This document shows, piece by piece, positions 8,061 to 17,616 of a stretch of 64,000 nt of DNA. The first letter of the stretch is position 1. Every line of letters begins with the position of its first letter. Under the pieces are notes generated by a model. The model had not been told where the DNA came from. It saw only the letters and a program-made list of their open reading frames with translations, and searched no databases. The position numbers and the translations under genes were made by a program. Source of the DNA: Mucilaginibacter phenanthrenivorans (GTDB lineage: Bacteria > Bacteroidota > Bacteroidia > Sphingobacteriales > Sphingobacteriaceae); assembly GCF_024721155.1 (NCBI RefSeq), contig NZ_JAHVAP010000007.1, forward strand, positions 186,001 through 250,000, in the 5' to 3' direction.

Positions 8061-8470
8061 TTTATAAATATTTCTGTGTGATACAGGTATGCCTTATCGT
8101 TGCTTTTCCATTCAAACACCAGCTGCCACTTACCCCTTGTCAATTGTGATACAGGAATTGTAATAACCTTGCCTTCCAGTGGAAAGATTTTATCAGCGGC
8201 ATCACTGGCGGGTCTCATCAGTTTCACCTTCCCATCAACTATCTGCGGAAAGGTAAATTTGATGGAATCAGTTTTATAATTAATCTCTGGCTGTGCATGG
8301 TCCTTTGCCACCTGTGCCTCGCGGTTGTAATCATGATCGAAATTTATCCCATCCTCATAATACCGGTGATCGTAGTCATCCTTGGGAGACCTGAACATAT
8401 AATAGCTCATGCTGCCAATAAACAGCACAAATACAATTAGGATCAATACAGTTGCCTTTCCCCAGTTCAT
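8057..8470 (-). CDS. ccoH: FixH/CcoH family cbb3 oxidase assembly protein
   Basis: 137 aa. One N-terminal membrane anchor (ATVLILIVFVLFIGSMSYYMF), then a periplasmic beta-sandwich domain of the FixH family (GKVKLMRPASDAADK, GKWQLVFEWKSNDKAYLYH). In proteobacteria CcoH is a late assembly factor that stays bound to the cbb3 complex. It lies between ccoG (4-bp gap) and the TauE/SafE gene (4-bp overlap). Confidence 0.88.
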   Translation of the reverse strand: MNWGKATVLILIVFVLFIGSMSYYMFRSPKDDYDHRYYEDGINFDHDYNREAQVAKDHAQPEINYKTDSIKFTFPQIVDGKVKLMRPASDAADKIFPLEGKVITIPVSQLTRGKWQLVFEWKSNDKAYLYHTEIFIK

Positions 8471-8474
8471 AATT

Positions 8475-9842
8475 TTAATTATTTAACGGACCTACAAACG
8501 TGGTCGTAACGGTTTGTATTATTTTATTGCCTGATATCAGCTCAATCCGCACATCAGTTTTTAATGCCTTGATTTTATTTGCGGGAATAAGTATAAAAAA
8601 CACTGCTTTTACCTCGCCGCCTTTCCCTGCAATCCCCGGAGCCTGGATGTATTTTAATTTGATATTCGGATCTTCGGGTCTTAAGATAATTGAACGGCTT
8701 GTATTGGCCTTGTTTGTAATATCTGCATTGTAAATATTGCTGATATAGCCGTTTGGTTGTTCCTGGTAAAGCATGCCTGCGCCCCGCATCACCGTTATAT
8801 CCATGTCGGTACGACTAAAAATAAAATAACTCAACACAACCATTAGCGCTGCTATTACCGCACTATACCCTTTCATTCGATTGTTGAATGATGGTTTTTG
8901 CTGCGTATGGATCATTGTTTCGGAATAGTAGCCAATCAGGTTACGTGGTTTATGAATTTTATCCATCACTTCATCGCAGGCGTCGATACAAGCGGTGCAG
9001 TTGATACATTCCAATTGCGTCCCTTTGCGAATATCTATGCCGGTTGGGCAAACTGCTACGCACAAACCACAATCAACGCAGTCACCTTTTGTTGAAAACT
9101 CAGTGCGGTCTAATTTTCCGCGGGGTTCTCCCCGTACCTCGTTATAGGCAACAACCAATGTGTTTTCATCCATTAGTACACCTTGCAACCTGCCATAAGG
9201 GCATATCACTGTACAAACCAGCTCCCGTACCCGGCTGTATACCAAATAGAAAACTATGGTGAATACCCAAATGCTAAAAAAACCTACCCAATGCATGTTG
9301 ATTGGCTGCGTTATGATCTTAACCAGGTTTTCGCTTCCGATAATATAAGCCAAAAAGGTATTGGCAATTAAGAACGACAGTACCAGGAACAGGAAATGCT
9401 TTAATGTTTTTTTTCTTATTTTATCCTTATCCCAGGGGCCGGCATCCAGTTTTTTTCTTTTGGTGGCATCGCCCTCAATCCAGATCTCCAACTTCCGGAA
9501 AACCATTTCCATAAATATGGTTTGCGGACAGATCCAGCCGCAGAAGATGCGCCCAAAGGCAATGGTGAATAACACAACGCAGACCACAAATACCAGCGAT
9601 GCCAGCATGAACAGGAATATGTCCTGCGGCCAGAAAACCTGCCCAAGCAGTACAAATTGCCGGTCGATCACGTTGAGCATTAAAAATGGCTGGCCGTTGA
9701 TCCGCAGGAACGGCCCTGTAAAAAACAGAACCAGGTAAGCATAGCTCAGCCAACTTCTCCATTTATAATACCGTCCCTTGCGGATCCACGGATACATCCA
9801 TTTTCTTTTTCCATCGTCACTTGCCTCCAGTAATGCATCCAT
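8475..9842 (-). CDS. ccoG: cbb3 oxidase accessory protein CcoG (FixG), polyferredoxin
   Basis: 455 aa. Several N-terminal membrane helices, including the FGRIFCGWICPQT motif (C101, C105) and its partner CTVICPYGRLQG (C210, C214). Two 4Fe-4S motifs follow (C255/C258/C261/C265 and C279/C282/C285/C289) and then a C-terminal FixG immunoglobulin-like domain from about 340. In other bacteria CcoG reduces Cu(II) to Cu(I) for insertion into CcoN. The gene starts 4 bp after ccoP. Confidence 0.95.
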   Translation of the reverse strand: MDALLEASDDGKRKWMYPWIRKGRYYKWRSWLSYAYLVLFFTGPFLRINGQPFLMLNVIDRQFVLLGQVFWPQDIFLFMLASLVFVVCVVLFTIAFGRIFCGWICPQTIFMEMVFRKLEIWIEGDATKRKKLDAGPWDKDKIRKKTLKHFLFLVLSFLIANTFLAYIIGSENLVKIITQPINMHWVGFFSIWVFTIVFYLVYSRVRELVCTVICPYGRLQGVLMDENTLVVAYNEVRGEPRGKLDRTEFSTKGDCVDCGLCVAVCPTGIDIRKGTQLECINCTACIDACDEVMDKIHKPRNLIGYYSETMIHTQQKPSFNNRMKGYSAVIAALMVVLSYFIFSRTDMDITVMRGAGMLYQEQPNGYISNIYNADITNKANTSRSIILRPEDPNIKLKYIQAPGIAGKGGEVKAVFFILIPANKIKALKTDVRIELISGNKIIQTVTTTFVGPLNN

Positions 9843-9846
9843 TGTT

Positions 9847-10716
9847 TTAGTTTGAAGCCAGTTTATCGTCCTTCTCGGTTTCCTTTACGCCCTGTGGCGC
9901 TTTGGGATTTGGCGGATTGGAGTCGTGGATAGATTTTACATAGTTTACCACATCCGAGATCTGTTTAGGAGATAATATCTTTTCCCATGTCGGCATTCCT
10001 TTTGTCAAAACCCCGTATTTAACGGTTTTAAACAGGTCGCTTATTTTATTACCGTGTAGCCAGTAATCATCTGTTAAATTTGGCCCAACATTTCCTGCTC
10101 CATTCGGTCCATGGCAGGCTACACAATTTTGCACGAATATTGCTTTGCCTGCTGCAATTGCAACAGGGTCATGAACCAGCTTTACCGTATTTTCATCAAC
10201 CTGGTTGGCAGCCTTGCTTAAATATATTTTTTTAGCAATGTCAGCCTGTGCCATTTCTGTTTTATATTCTTGGTATTGAAGCGGCCCGGTATTAAAAACG
10301 TGATAATTAAGCAGGTAACCCACGGCGAAAATGATGGTGCCATAAAATAGCCACATGAACCAGGCAGGGATTGGATTGTCCAATTCCTGGATCCCGTCAT
10401 AATCATGGGCAATCAACATTTCCTTTTCTTCAGACAGTGGCCTTAAAGAAAGTATTTTATTCCAAACCTCCGCTTTTGCCTTTTTATCCTTTTTAGGTTT
10501 TACCGGGTTCATTTCTGCTTCGATCTGTTCATTTGTAAGGCCTTGTGACCTCAAAGCGATCCTGGTGAGCACTTTAAATGTCCTTAACAGCACAAGCATT
10601 ACCACAAGAAACAGCAACAACATGCTAATGATAACGCCGTAGCCTATATAGTTTTCCAGATCACCAGAGAGCAAACTGTGATCGTCAATTACTGTGATGA
10701 TTGATAAGTATCTCAT
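9847..10716 (-). CDS. ccoP: cbb3 cytochrome c oxidase subunit III (CcoP), single c-type haem
   Basis: 289 aa. Membrane segments at about 26-46 and 118-137 flank a charged cytoplasmic stretch, followed by one cytochrome c domain with C198-V-A-C201-H202 and a GMPTW segment supplying the axial Met. Proteobacterial CcoP has two haems; here there is only one, as in other Bacteroidota. It feeds electrons to CcoO/CcoN. A PxxPKAP-rich, charged tail follows the haem domain. The start overlaps the ccoQ stop by 4 bp. Confidence 0.95.
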   Translation of the reverse strand: MRYLSIITVIDDHSLLSGDLENYIGYGVIISMLLLFLVVMLVLLRTFKVLTRIALRSQGLTNEQIEAEMNPVKPKKDKKAKAEVWNKILSLRPLSEEKEMLIAHDYDGIQELDNPIPAWFMWLFYGTIIFAVGYLLNYHVFNTGPLQYQEYKTEMAQADIAKKIYLSKAANQVDENTVKLVHDPVAIAAGKAIFVQNCVACHGPNGAGNVGPNLTDDYWLHGNKISDLFKTVKYGVLTKGMPTWEKILSPKQISDVVNYVKSIHDSNPPNPKAPQGVKETEKDDKLASN

Positions 10717-10904
10717 AGTGGTAATGATTGAGGTAAGTCTTGTGTCCCATCTTCCAATGGAAGATCACTCATGTAAGTTATGTGCTGTTTTTTGGTGATA
10801 AAAAGCATGACGCTCACTACAACAAAAAACACAAGGAATATCCATAGGGAGAAGATCAGGTACATTTCTTTTCCTGAAACATCTTTTACAAATTGATCAA
10901 ACAT
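10713..10904 (-). CDS. ccoQ: CcoQ-like small subunit of cbb3 oxidase
   Basis: 63 aa. One membrane helix (MYLIFSLWIFLVFFVVVSVML) and a short polar tail. Size, topology and position between ccoNO and ccoP identify it as the CcoQ/FixQ subunit, which stabilises the complex. Confidence 0.85.
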   Translation of the reverse strand: MFDQFVKDVSGKEMYLIFSLWIFLVFFVVVSVMLFITKKQHITYMSDLPLEDGTQDLPQSLPL

Positions 10905-10911
10905 GATATAA

Positions 10912-13035
10912 TTATTTGGTGGTTACTTTATTCGCTTTAATATCCATTCCCAGCCTTTGCAGGTAAGCTGTAATAGCAATTATTTCCTTCCTGCTGGAAA
11001 CCCTGATGTGGTCCGTAGCAAGGTTAGCAGCAATGCCTTTGGCTTGCTTGTCCAAATCGGCGTTAGCAATTTTTTCATAACCCGCCGGATATGGTACACC
11101 AACTTTTCGCATCGCATTGATTTTAGCAATTGTTGTGGTAGTATCCAGGTCCTGTGTAATCAGCCAATCATAGTTCGGCATGATACTTCCGGGCGACATT
11201 AAACGGGGATCCATTAGGTGGTTATAGTGCCATGCATTGGGGTATTTACTACCTACCCGTGCCAGGTCTGGCCCTTTTCGCTCAGATCCCCAAAGAAATG
11301 GGTGATCGTATACAAACTCTCCAGCCTTGCTGTATTCGCCATACCGCTCAGTTTCCGACCTAAATGGCCTTACTGTTTGCGAGTGGCAGGCAAGACAACC
11401 CTCACGGATATACAAATCACGGCCTTGCAATTCTAACGGGGTGTAAGGCTTAACACTTGCTATGGTTGGGATATTAGACGCAATCGTTAAGGTCGGCATG
11501 ATCTCGACAAATGAACCGATCAGGATAACAATTAGCGCAGCGATCAAAAACTGGATGGGCCTGCGTTCCAGCCTGCGATGCCAGCTTTTTTCTTTAACCA
11601 TTGTACTTACAGGCTCTAGCGGCATGGCCTGTGCAGGCTCGTTTGCCAGCAGTTTACCTTGTAGCGCGGTACGTGTTAAGTTATAAGCCATAACAATTAC
11701 ACCGGTAAGGTACATACCGCCTCCAAGGGAGCGGGTAACCCACATTGGGACAATACGCAATACGGTTTCCAAGAAATTATATTTAAGAATGCCTTCCGGG
11801 GTAAATTCCTTCAACATCAAACCCTGGGTGAAACCGGCCCAATACAGCGGGATCACATAAAATAAGATTCCAAGCGTACCGATCCAGAAGTGGAATGACG
11901 CCAGTTTTTTAGAATAAAGCTCTGTTTTATAGATTCTCGGGATCAACCAATAAAGTATGGCGAAAGTTAAAAATCCGTTCCATCCCAGGGCGCCAACGTG
12001 AACGTGTGCAACGATCCAGTCGGAAAAGTGTGCAATGGCATTTACTTGCTTCAAGGCAAGCATAGGGCCCTCAAAGGTAGCCATACCGTAAGCAGTTAAA
12101 CCAACCACCATGAATTTAAGGATCACGTCATCGCGTACCTTATCCCATGCTCCGCGCAGAGTTAACAACCCATTTATCATACCGCCCCAGCTTGGTGCGA
12201 TCAGCATGATAGAGAAGGCAACACCTAATGATTGCGCCCAGCCTGGTAAGGTGGTATATAATAAATGGTGTGGGCCTGCCCAGATATAAATGAAGATGAG
12301 CGCCCAAAAATGCAGGATACTTAATTTATAGGAGTAGATGGGGCGATTTGCCATTTTGGGCAAAAAGTAATACATCATCCCCAGGTATGGAGTAGTTAAA
12401 AAGAACGCCACCGCGTTATGACCATACCACCATTGTACTAACGCATCCTGTACACCGGCATAAACCATATAGCTTTTCCAGAACGATACCGGTACTTCAA
12501 TTGAGTTAACGATGTGCAGTACTGCTATGGTAACAAAAGTGGCTATGTAAAACCAAATGGCCACATACAAGTGCCGCTCCCTGCGCTTAAATATAGTACC
12601 GAACATATTCCAGCCAAAAACCACCCAAATGATAGTTATAGCGATATCTATCGGCCATTCGAGCTCCGCGTATTCATGTGATGTTGTAATGCCCAACGGT
12701 AAGGTGATCAAAGCGCTTACAATAATTAACTGCCATCCCCAAAAATGGATAGCGCTTAGCTTATCGCTAAACATCCTTGCTTTGAGCAAGCGTTGCAGAG
12801 AATAATAAACGCCCATAAAGATGGCGTTACCAACAAATGCAAAAATAACCGCATTGGTATGCAAGGGCCTGATCCTGCCGAAGGTAGTATACTGGTTGTG
12901 CATATTTGCACCGGGATAGTATAGCTGTATAGCTATCAGGAGGCCGATGGTCATGCCGGCGATGCCCCAAATTACGGTTGCTATACCGAAGTTCCGAACG
13001 ATCTTGTTGTCGTAGTAAAATTTTTCAGGCTGCAT
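10912..13035 (-). CDS. ccoN: cbb3 oxidase subunits I and II fused (CcoN-CcoO)
   Basis: 707 aa. Residues 1-470 are the 12-helix CcoN haem-copper core, with the WWYGHNAVAFFLTTPYLG and PHHLLYTTLPGW segments that carry His ligands to CuB and haems, and DWIVAHVHVGALGWNG. After a linker and one membrane helix (about 495-515), the C-terminal CcoO cytochrome c domain has C547-L-A-C550-H551 and the family motif QTVRPFRSETERYGEYSKAG. The N-O fusion is usual in Bacteroidota. High-affinity terminal oxidase of the inner membrane. First gene of the ccoNO-Q-P-G-H operon, with its own regulon promoter inside the ccoS 3' end. Confidence 0.97.
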   Translation of the reverse strand: MQPEKFYYDNKIVRNFGIATVIWGIAGMTIGLLIAIQLYYPGANMHNQYTTFGRIRPLHTNAVIFAFVGNAIFMGVYYSLQRLLKARMFSDKLSAIHFWGWQLIIVSALITLPLGITTSHEYAELEWPIDIAITIIWVVFGWNMFGTIFKRRERHLYVAIWFYIATFVTIAVLHIVNSIEVPVSFWKSYMVYAGVQDALVQWWYGHNAVAFFLTTPYLGMMYYFLPKMANRPIYSYKLSILHFWALIFIYIWAGPHHLLYTTLPGWAQSLGVAFSIMLIAPSWGGMINGLLTLRGAWDKVRDDVILKFMVVGLTAYGMATFEGPMLALKQVNAIAHFSDWIVAHVHVGALGWNGFLTFAILYWLIPRIYKTELYSKKLASFHFWIGTLGILFYVIPLYWAGFTQGLMLKEFTPEGILKYNFLETVLRIVPMWVTRSLGGGMYLTGVIVMAYNLTRTALQGKLLANEPAQAMPLEPVSTMVKEKSWHRRLERRPIQFLIAALIVILIGSFVEIMPTLTIASNIPTIASVKPYTPLELQGRDLYIREGCLACHSQTVRPFRSETERYGEYSKAGEFVYDHPFLWGSERKGPDLARVGSKYPNAWHYNHLMDPRLMSPGSIMPNYDWLITQDLDTTTTIAKINAMRKVGVPYPAGYEKIANADLDKQAKGIAANLATDHIRVSSRKEIIAITAYLQRLGMDIKANKVTTK

Positions 13036-13058
13036 AAAGTGTGTCTTTTTAATGGTTG

Positions 13059-13124
13059 TAAAATTAGGCTGCCCCGTTTTTCAGGGGAATGACGCCTATT
13101 AGTTAAAAAAATGACAGTCATCAT
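13059..13124 (-). promoter_or_regulatory. CRP/FNR-type operator and -7 box for the ccoNO operon
   Basis: Dyad ATGACAGTCATCAT at 13111-13124 (centre 13117.5) and minus-strand box TAATTTTA at 13059-13066, ending exactly 58.5 bp away. The dyad overlaps the ccoS stop codon (13121-13123). A lone half-site GAATGACGCC lies just downstream at 13086-13095. The predicted leader is about 19 nt. Confidence 0.65.
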
Positions 13125-13282
13125 TTTTCAGGCGGAATCTCATCTTCTTCATCAAGCAGCATACGCATGGATGGTGTATATAAGTCGTCATTCTGCCCGT
13201 TTTTTTGCGCCCAGAAAAATGCGCCTAAAAAAACAAGGGCAAGCAGCACACTGCAACCGATTAAAAAATAAAGGATGCTCAT
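13121..13282 (-). CDS. ccoS: cbb3 oxidase assembly protein CcoS (53 aa)
   Basis: Short frame: MSILYFLIGCSVLLALVFLG then FFWAQKNGQNDDLYTPSMRM and an acidic end (LLDEEDEIPPEK). One membrane helix, followed by the conserved CcoS pattern of an aromatic/W residue, N-G-Q-x-D-D and M-R-M-L. CcoS is needed to insert haems and copper into CcoN. It begins within the stop of ccoI (ATGA overlap, 13279-13282), so the two are translationally coupled. Confidence 0.9.
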   Translation of the reverse strand: MSILYFLIGCSVLLALVFLGAFFWAQKNGQNDDLYTPSMRMLLDEEDEIPPEK

Positions 13283-15669
13283 AAAAGCTTCCTCCTTTTT
13301 GCCGCAAAATGTGTAGCCAGGCTTGTAAATGAAATGATGGTCACGGTGCTTACCGGCATCAGTATGGCAGCAGTTAACGGCGATAATTTACCGGTTATGG
13401 CATAGCTCAGCCCGATTAAATTATAAGTAAGAGATATTAAGAATGAAAAATGGATGATGTTAACGGTATCCTTCGAAAAACGGAGAAACACGGGCAGCAG
13501 GTGAAACGAGCCGCCGTCAAGGATGGCATCGCTACCCGGCGAGAAGTTATTTATGTTATCTGTTACGGCAATGCCAAGGTCACTTTGCTTTAACGCGCCG
13601 GAATCATTTAGCCCGTCCCCAATCATCATTATTTTATTCCCATTAGCTTGCAGGCTTTGGATAAAATCCAGCTTTTGCTGCGGCGACTGGTTAAAATGCA
13701 TATTGGCTTCAAACCCAAAAAATGGCAGTAATTCGGGCAGTTCGTGGTTCTGGTCGCCGGAAAGTAATTGCAGGTTGTAGCCTGCCTTAAGTTCAGCAAT
13801 TTTCTCAAGGCCATTACGATAAGATTGAACAAAGGAAAAGTAGCCGAGATACTTTTCGTCGATCATTATATGCACACAAGTTGCTTCCGGAGTTGTTGAC
13901 CGTGGGCCTGGCACGAATTTTCGACTTCCTATTCGCAACCTGTGCGGATAGATATCGGCCGTAATACCTCTACCGGCAATTTCTGTATAACGCGTCACTT
14001 CTAAACGCTCCTCCCTGCCTAAAAAGTGGCAAATCATACGGCTCAACGGATGGCTTGAGTTCATACAAACACTATATACCAATTGCTTTTGCTCACTTGT
14101 CAGATCAGCTTTTAGTTCGATACTGCTATTATTCCCATTAGTAATGGTTCCAGTCTTATCGAGTACAATGGTATCAATAGCGGCAAGCTGTTCAACAACA
14201 GCCGTGTTTTTTAGATAGAAACGATTTTTGTCGAAAACACCAAGCGCCGCAGACATGGTAAAAGGCGTACTTAATGCCAAAGCGCAAGGACATGCTACAA
14301 TCAATACGGCAGTAAATGCAGCTAAACCTCTTTTAAAATCAGTGGGCAGCCAAAAAAGAAAAGCAGCAAAGGCAATGGTCAACAGCACAACGGTAAAATA
14401 TTTACTAACCTTGTCATTAAAGGTTTGCATGCGGTTATCCTGTTTTCGGGTAAATGCTTCATTGTTCCAAAGCTGGGTGAGGTAACTTTGCGAAACGGGC
14501 TTTATCACCTCCAGCTCGATGGCTTCACCAGTTTGCCTGCCACCAGCATAAATGATTTCGCCTAAAGTTTTACCAACCGGGATTGCTTCGCCGGTAACAA
14601 AGCTGAAATCTACAAGCGCTTCTCCTTTTAATAAAATGGCATCGGCAGGGATGATCTCGTTATGGCGGATCACTATACGGTGGCCGGTGTGGAGTTGGGA
14701 TAAAGGGACAGGCCGTTCCGTACTGTCCTCTATAATTTGAACAGCAACAGGGAAAAAGGAGCGATAATCCCGCTCAAAGGAAATGTGGTGATAGGTTTTC
14801 TTTTGTACAAACTTTCCAATCAGCAAAAAAAACACCAACCCGCAAAGTGTATCCGCAAATCCGGCGCCGCTCCTGGTAATGATTTCAACAACAGAGCGAA
14901 TAAACAATACCGCAATTCCCAACGCCAGGGGGAAATCAATATTTAAAACCTTATTGCGCAGGTTTTGCCAGGCCGAAATAAAATAACCGCTCCCGCTGTA
15001 AAATACAACCGGCAAAATAAAAAGAATGTTAAGCAGTCCAAAGAAATATTTAAAGGACTGTTCCGCGGCAGCTATGCCGAAATATTCAGGGAAGCTGAGC
15101 AGCATCACATTACCGAAACAAAACCCGGCAACTGCTATTTTACTAACCAGGTTGTCCTTTGTTGCGGCATTTTGTTCCTTGATAATATCCTGCAGGCTGA
15201 TCAGCGGTTCGTAACCGATGTCATCCAGCAACTCCACCACTTGTCGTAAACTAACCTGCCGGTGATCAAACCTGATGTTTAATTGTTTTTTTAGAAAATC
15301 AACCCGCCCATAATGAATGGCAGGATTGATTTTATTCAATTGTTCCAGCAGCCAAAGGCATGAACTGCAATGGATCTGCGGGACATAAAAGGTAACAATT
15401 GTTTTTTCCGCGTCAGTATAATCAATCAGCTCACTGATGATGGTGGGTTCGCTTAAATAATCAAACCGTTTATCGGTACGCTCCTGAGATGCGCCGGGGT
15501 GGTCATTATAGGTATAATAACTGCAAAGTTTGTTTTCAGATAATACCTGGTAAACACCTTTACAGCCATTGCAGCAAAAGTTTTTTTCATCAATGCTGAT
15601 ATTTAAAGTGTCGCAGTCATCACCGCAGTGATAACAGGTGGTTTTTTCGAGGATCGTGCTTCCCGCCAT
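13279..15669 (-). CDS. ccoI: Copper-exporting P-type ATPase for cbb3 oxidase (CcoI/FixI)
   Basis: 796 aa P1B-type ATPase. A Cys-rich N-terminal zinc-ribbon-like segment (C12/C15/C19, C32/C33/C36) comes first, then an HMA domain with C101-S-S-C104, eight membrane helices, the CPC ion-binding motif (460-462), phosphorylated D504 in DKTGTIT, and the GDGLNDSGAL hinge near the C-terminus. Moves Cu(I) across the inner membrane for the oxidase. Divergent from the 581-aa unknown gene, with which it shares one operator at 15741-15754. Confidence 0.95.
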   Translation of the reverse strand: MAGSTILEKTTCYHCGDDCDTLNISIDEKNFCCNGCKGVYQVLSENKLCSYYTYNDHPGASQERTDKRFDYLSEPTIISELIDYTDAEKTIVTFYVPQIHCSSCLWLLEQLNKINPAIHYGRVDFLKKQLNIRFDHRQVSLRQVVELLDDIGYEPLISLQDIIKEQNAATKDNLVSKIAVAGFCFGNVMLLSFPEYFGIAAAEQSFKYFFGLLNILFILPVVFYSGSGYFISAWQNLRNKVLNIDFPLALGIAVLFIRSVVEIITRSGAGFADTLCGLVFFLLIGKFVQKKTYHHISFERDYRSFFPVAVQIIEDSTERPVPLSQLHTGHRIVIRHNEIIPADAILLKGEALVDFSFVTGEAIPVGKTLGEIIYAGGRQTGEAIELEVIKPVSQSYLTQLWNNEAFTRKQDNRMQTFNDKVSKYFTVVLLTIAFAAFLFWLPTDFKRGLAAFTAVLIVACPCALALSTPFTMSAALGVFDKNRFYLKNTAVVEQLAAIDTIVLDKTGTITNGNNSSIELKADLTSEQKQLVYSVCMNSSHPLSRMICHFLGREERLEVTRYTEIAGRGITADIYPHRLRIGSRKFVPGPRSTTPEATCVHIMIDEKYLGYFSFVQSYRNGLEKIAELKAGYNLQLLSGDQNHELPELLPFFGFEANMHFNQSPQQKLDFIQSLQANGNKIMMIGDGLNDSGALKQSDLGIAVTDNINNFSPGSDAILDGGSFHLLPVFLRFSKDTVNIIHFSFLISLTYNLIGLSYAITGKLSPLTAAILMPVSTVTIISFTSLATHFAAKRRKLL

Positions 15670-15688
15670 GCTTGTTTTTCTTAACGTC

Positions 15689-15784
15689 CAAAGCTGCCGG
15701 GTTTGAAGAAATTAAAGAATGACAATAAAACGTGCAAAATGTGACCTTCGTCAATTTTTAGGTAAAACAGGCTATGTAGCTTTG
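15689..15784. promoter_or_regulatory. Shared operator between divergent ccoI and the 581-aa gene
   Basis: TGAC-CTTC-GTCA (14-mer 15741-15754, centre 15747.5) is a perfect TGAC/GTCA dyad. To the left, minus-strand box CAGCTTTG (15689-15696) ends 58.5 bp away and leads to ccoI. To the right, perfect box TAGCTTTG (15777-15784) ends 36.5 bp away and leads to the 581-aa gene. The two distances differ by 22 bp, about two helical turns. A lone half-site ATGACA lies at 15719-15724. Confidence 0.68.
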
Positions 15785-15803
15785 GCCATTCAATACTGAT
15801 AAC

Positions 15804-17549
15804 ATGAGCCACACATTCCATATTCCTGTACTAGGACTTGGTTATTCCATCGATACACCACTTAAAGTTTCCCGCTATGGTATTTCTTCAGTGCTCTCCA
15901 TCGTTGATGACGAGTTGATTGAAAGAATGCGGGAATACCATTCAGAAAAAAATAATGAAATATACAATGCCATTTCAAAGTCCGAGGTGGATAGCAGGGC
16001 CAGGCGGATCACCGCTTATCTCAACCTGCTAGCCCGGGCTGTAAACCGACAATTTGAAAGTTTAAAGGCCGAATTATTTGAAGCAGGCAGCGACCTGTGC
16101 CGGTATTTTGAACTACTGCCTGAAAAATCATTATTAAGACAAGGTTACGACCTGATGATGGAATATCCCGATAAGGAGCGAAAGACAATCTTTCAGAATA
16201 TCCTGCGTCAGCACATGACCAAGGGCTCCATAGATGTTAATATCATGTCGAAGGTGGATAAAATGAATTTTACCGCTGAGGGAGAATATACAGGCAGCGA
16301 AAATACAGATGCATTGGCAGCACTACGCGGGTTTGCAGAAAGCGACCTGGAATCGGCAATTATTTTATCGGCAGGGATGAATCCAAGGCTGTATAGTTAT
16401 ATTGAATCGTTTAATGACTTTTTCCCGGATAAAACGGGGAAACTACGCAAGCGGATAATTTTAAAGGTGAGCGATTTTCGTTCAGCCCTTATACAAGCCA
16501 AATTCCTGGCTAAAAAAGGCTTGTGGGTATCAGAATTCAGGGTAGAATCGGGTTTGAACTGCGGCGGGCATGCTTTCGCAACAGATGGCTTCTTACTAGG
16601 GCCGATACTGGAAGAGTTTAAAGAAAAAAGACAGGAAATGGTGGATGAGCTTTACTCATTATACCTGGGGGCTTTGATAAACAAGAACATTGCCTGCGAT
16701 CGGGTGCCGGAACAACGCCTGAGCGTTCAAGGAGGGATAGGTACTGCCATGGAAAGTAATTTCCTGATGGAGTATTACCACCTGGATGCCACCGGATGGG
16801 GAAGCCCCTTCCTGCTTGTACCGGAAGTGACCAACGTAGATGAGGAAACTTTAATGCAGTTGGCCGGAGCTAAGGAGGAGGATTTTTACCTGAGCGGCGC
16901 ATCGCCATTGGGGATCCTGTTCAATAATTTTAAGCCGGCATCGATGGAAAAACAACGAAACGAACGGATTGAAAACGATCGTCCGGGTAGTCCTTGCACC
17001 AAAAAGTACTTGTGCACCAATACGGAATTTACAGAAAAGCCCATCTGCACATCATCGAGAGAATACCAGAATTTAAAAATAAAGCAATTACAGGCTTTGT
17101 CGCTGCCTGAAGATGAATACCAGGAACAGTTTGATACCATAACCGAGAAAATTTGCCTTTGCGAGGGCCTCTGTTCCTCTGCATACCTTAAATACAATAT
17201 CAACAAACCAAAGGAAAATACCGCAGTGTCAATTTGCCCCGGCCCCAACATGGCCTATTTCTCCAGGATCTACTCGCTGGAGGAAATGGTAAGCCACATT
17301 TATGGCAGGCTCGATTTATTGGAAAATATTAAACGGCCGCATGTTTTTATCAAGGAACTGAACCTTTATATTGATTACCTGCAGGCTGATCTGGAGAAAC
17401 ACATCAAAGATCTGAATGATAAGAAAAGAAAACACCTGGATAAATTTAAGGCGCAGCTGCAGAATGGGATAGCTTATTACAAACAGCTTTTTAGCGAATG
17501 GCCGGAGTTGATTGCCTCTGAGCGCAAACTCAACAGCATCAACATTTAG
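15804..17549 (+). CDS. Conserved-looking Cys-rich protein of unknown function, co-regulated with cbb3 oxidase
   Basis: 581 aa, soluble by sequence (no signal peptide or membrane helix). The middle resembles FMN-dependent TIM-barrel enzymes of the nitronate monooxygenase/glutamate synthase type: LNCGGHAFATDG (251-262), QGGIGT (309-314) and GWGSPFLLVPE (331-341). I treat that as a weak resemblance. A Cys-dense region follows with C398, C404, C415, C451, C453, C457 and C478 (ICLCEGLC, SICPGP), suited to an Fe-S cluster or zinc. The last 100 residues are charged and helical, probably coiled coil. The opening FHIPVLGLGYSIDTPLKVSRYGI is distinctive. Translation starts 15 nt after the predicted transcript start. 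Its promoter shares the operator with ccoI, which suggests a redox or electron-transfer role in low oxygen. Confidence 0.85.
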   Translation: MSHTFHIPVLGLGYSIDTPLKVSRYGISSVLSIVDDELIERMREYHSEKNNEIYNAISKSEVDSRARRITAYLNLLARAVNRQFESLKAELFEAGSDLCRYFELLPEKSLLRQGYDLMMEYPDKERKTIFQNILRQHMTKGSIDVNIMSKVDKMNFTAEGEYTGSENTDALAALRGFAESDLESAIILSAGMNPRLYSYIESFNDFFPDKTGKLRKRIILKVSDFRSALIQAKFLAKKGLWVSEFRVESGLNCGGHAFATDGFLLGPILEEFKEKRQEMVDELYSLYLGALINKNIACDRVPEQRLSVQGGIGTAMESNFLMEYYHLDATGWGSPFLLVPEVTNVDEETLMQLAGAKEEDFYLSGASPLGILFNNFKPASMEKQRNERIENDRPGSPCTKKYLCTNTEFTEKPICTSSREYQNLKIKQLQALSLPEDEYQEQFDTITEKICLCEGLCSSAYLKYNINKPKENTAVSICPGPNMAYFSRIYSLEEMVSHIYGRLDLLENIKRPHVFIKELNLYIDYLQADLEKHIKDLNDKKRKHLDKFKAQLQNGIAYYKQLFSEWPELIASERKLNSINI

Positions 17550-17616
17550 ACAAATAGCAAAAGTACTGCAACAGAAATGGGGTATTTGTTGCCAAAACGG
17601 GATTTCGAAACAAAAG

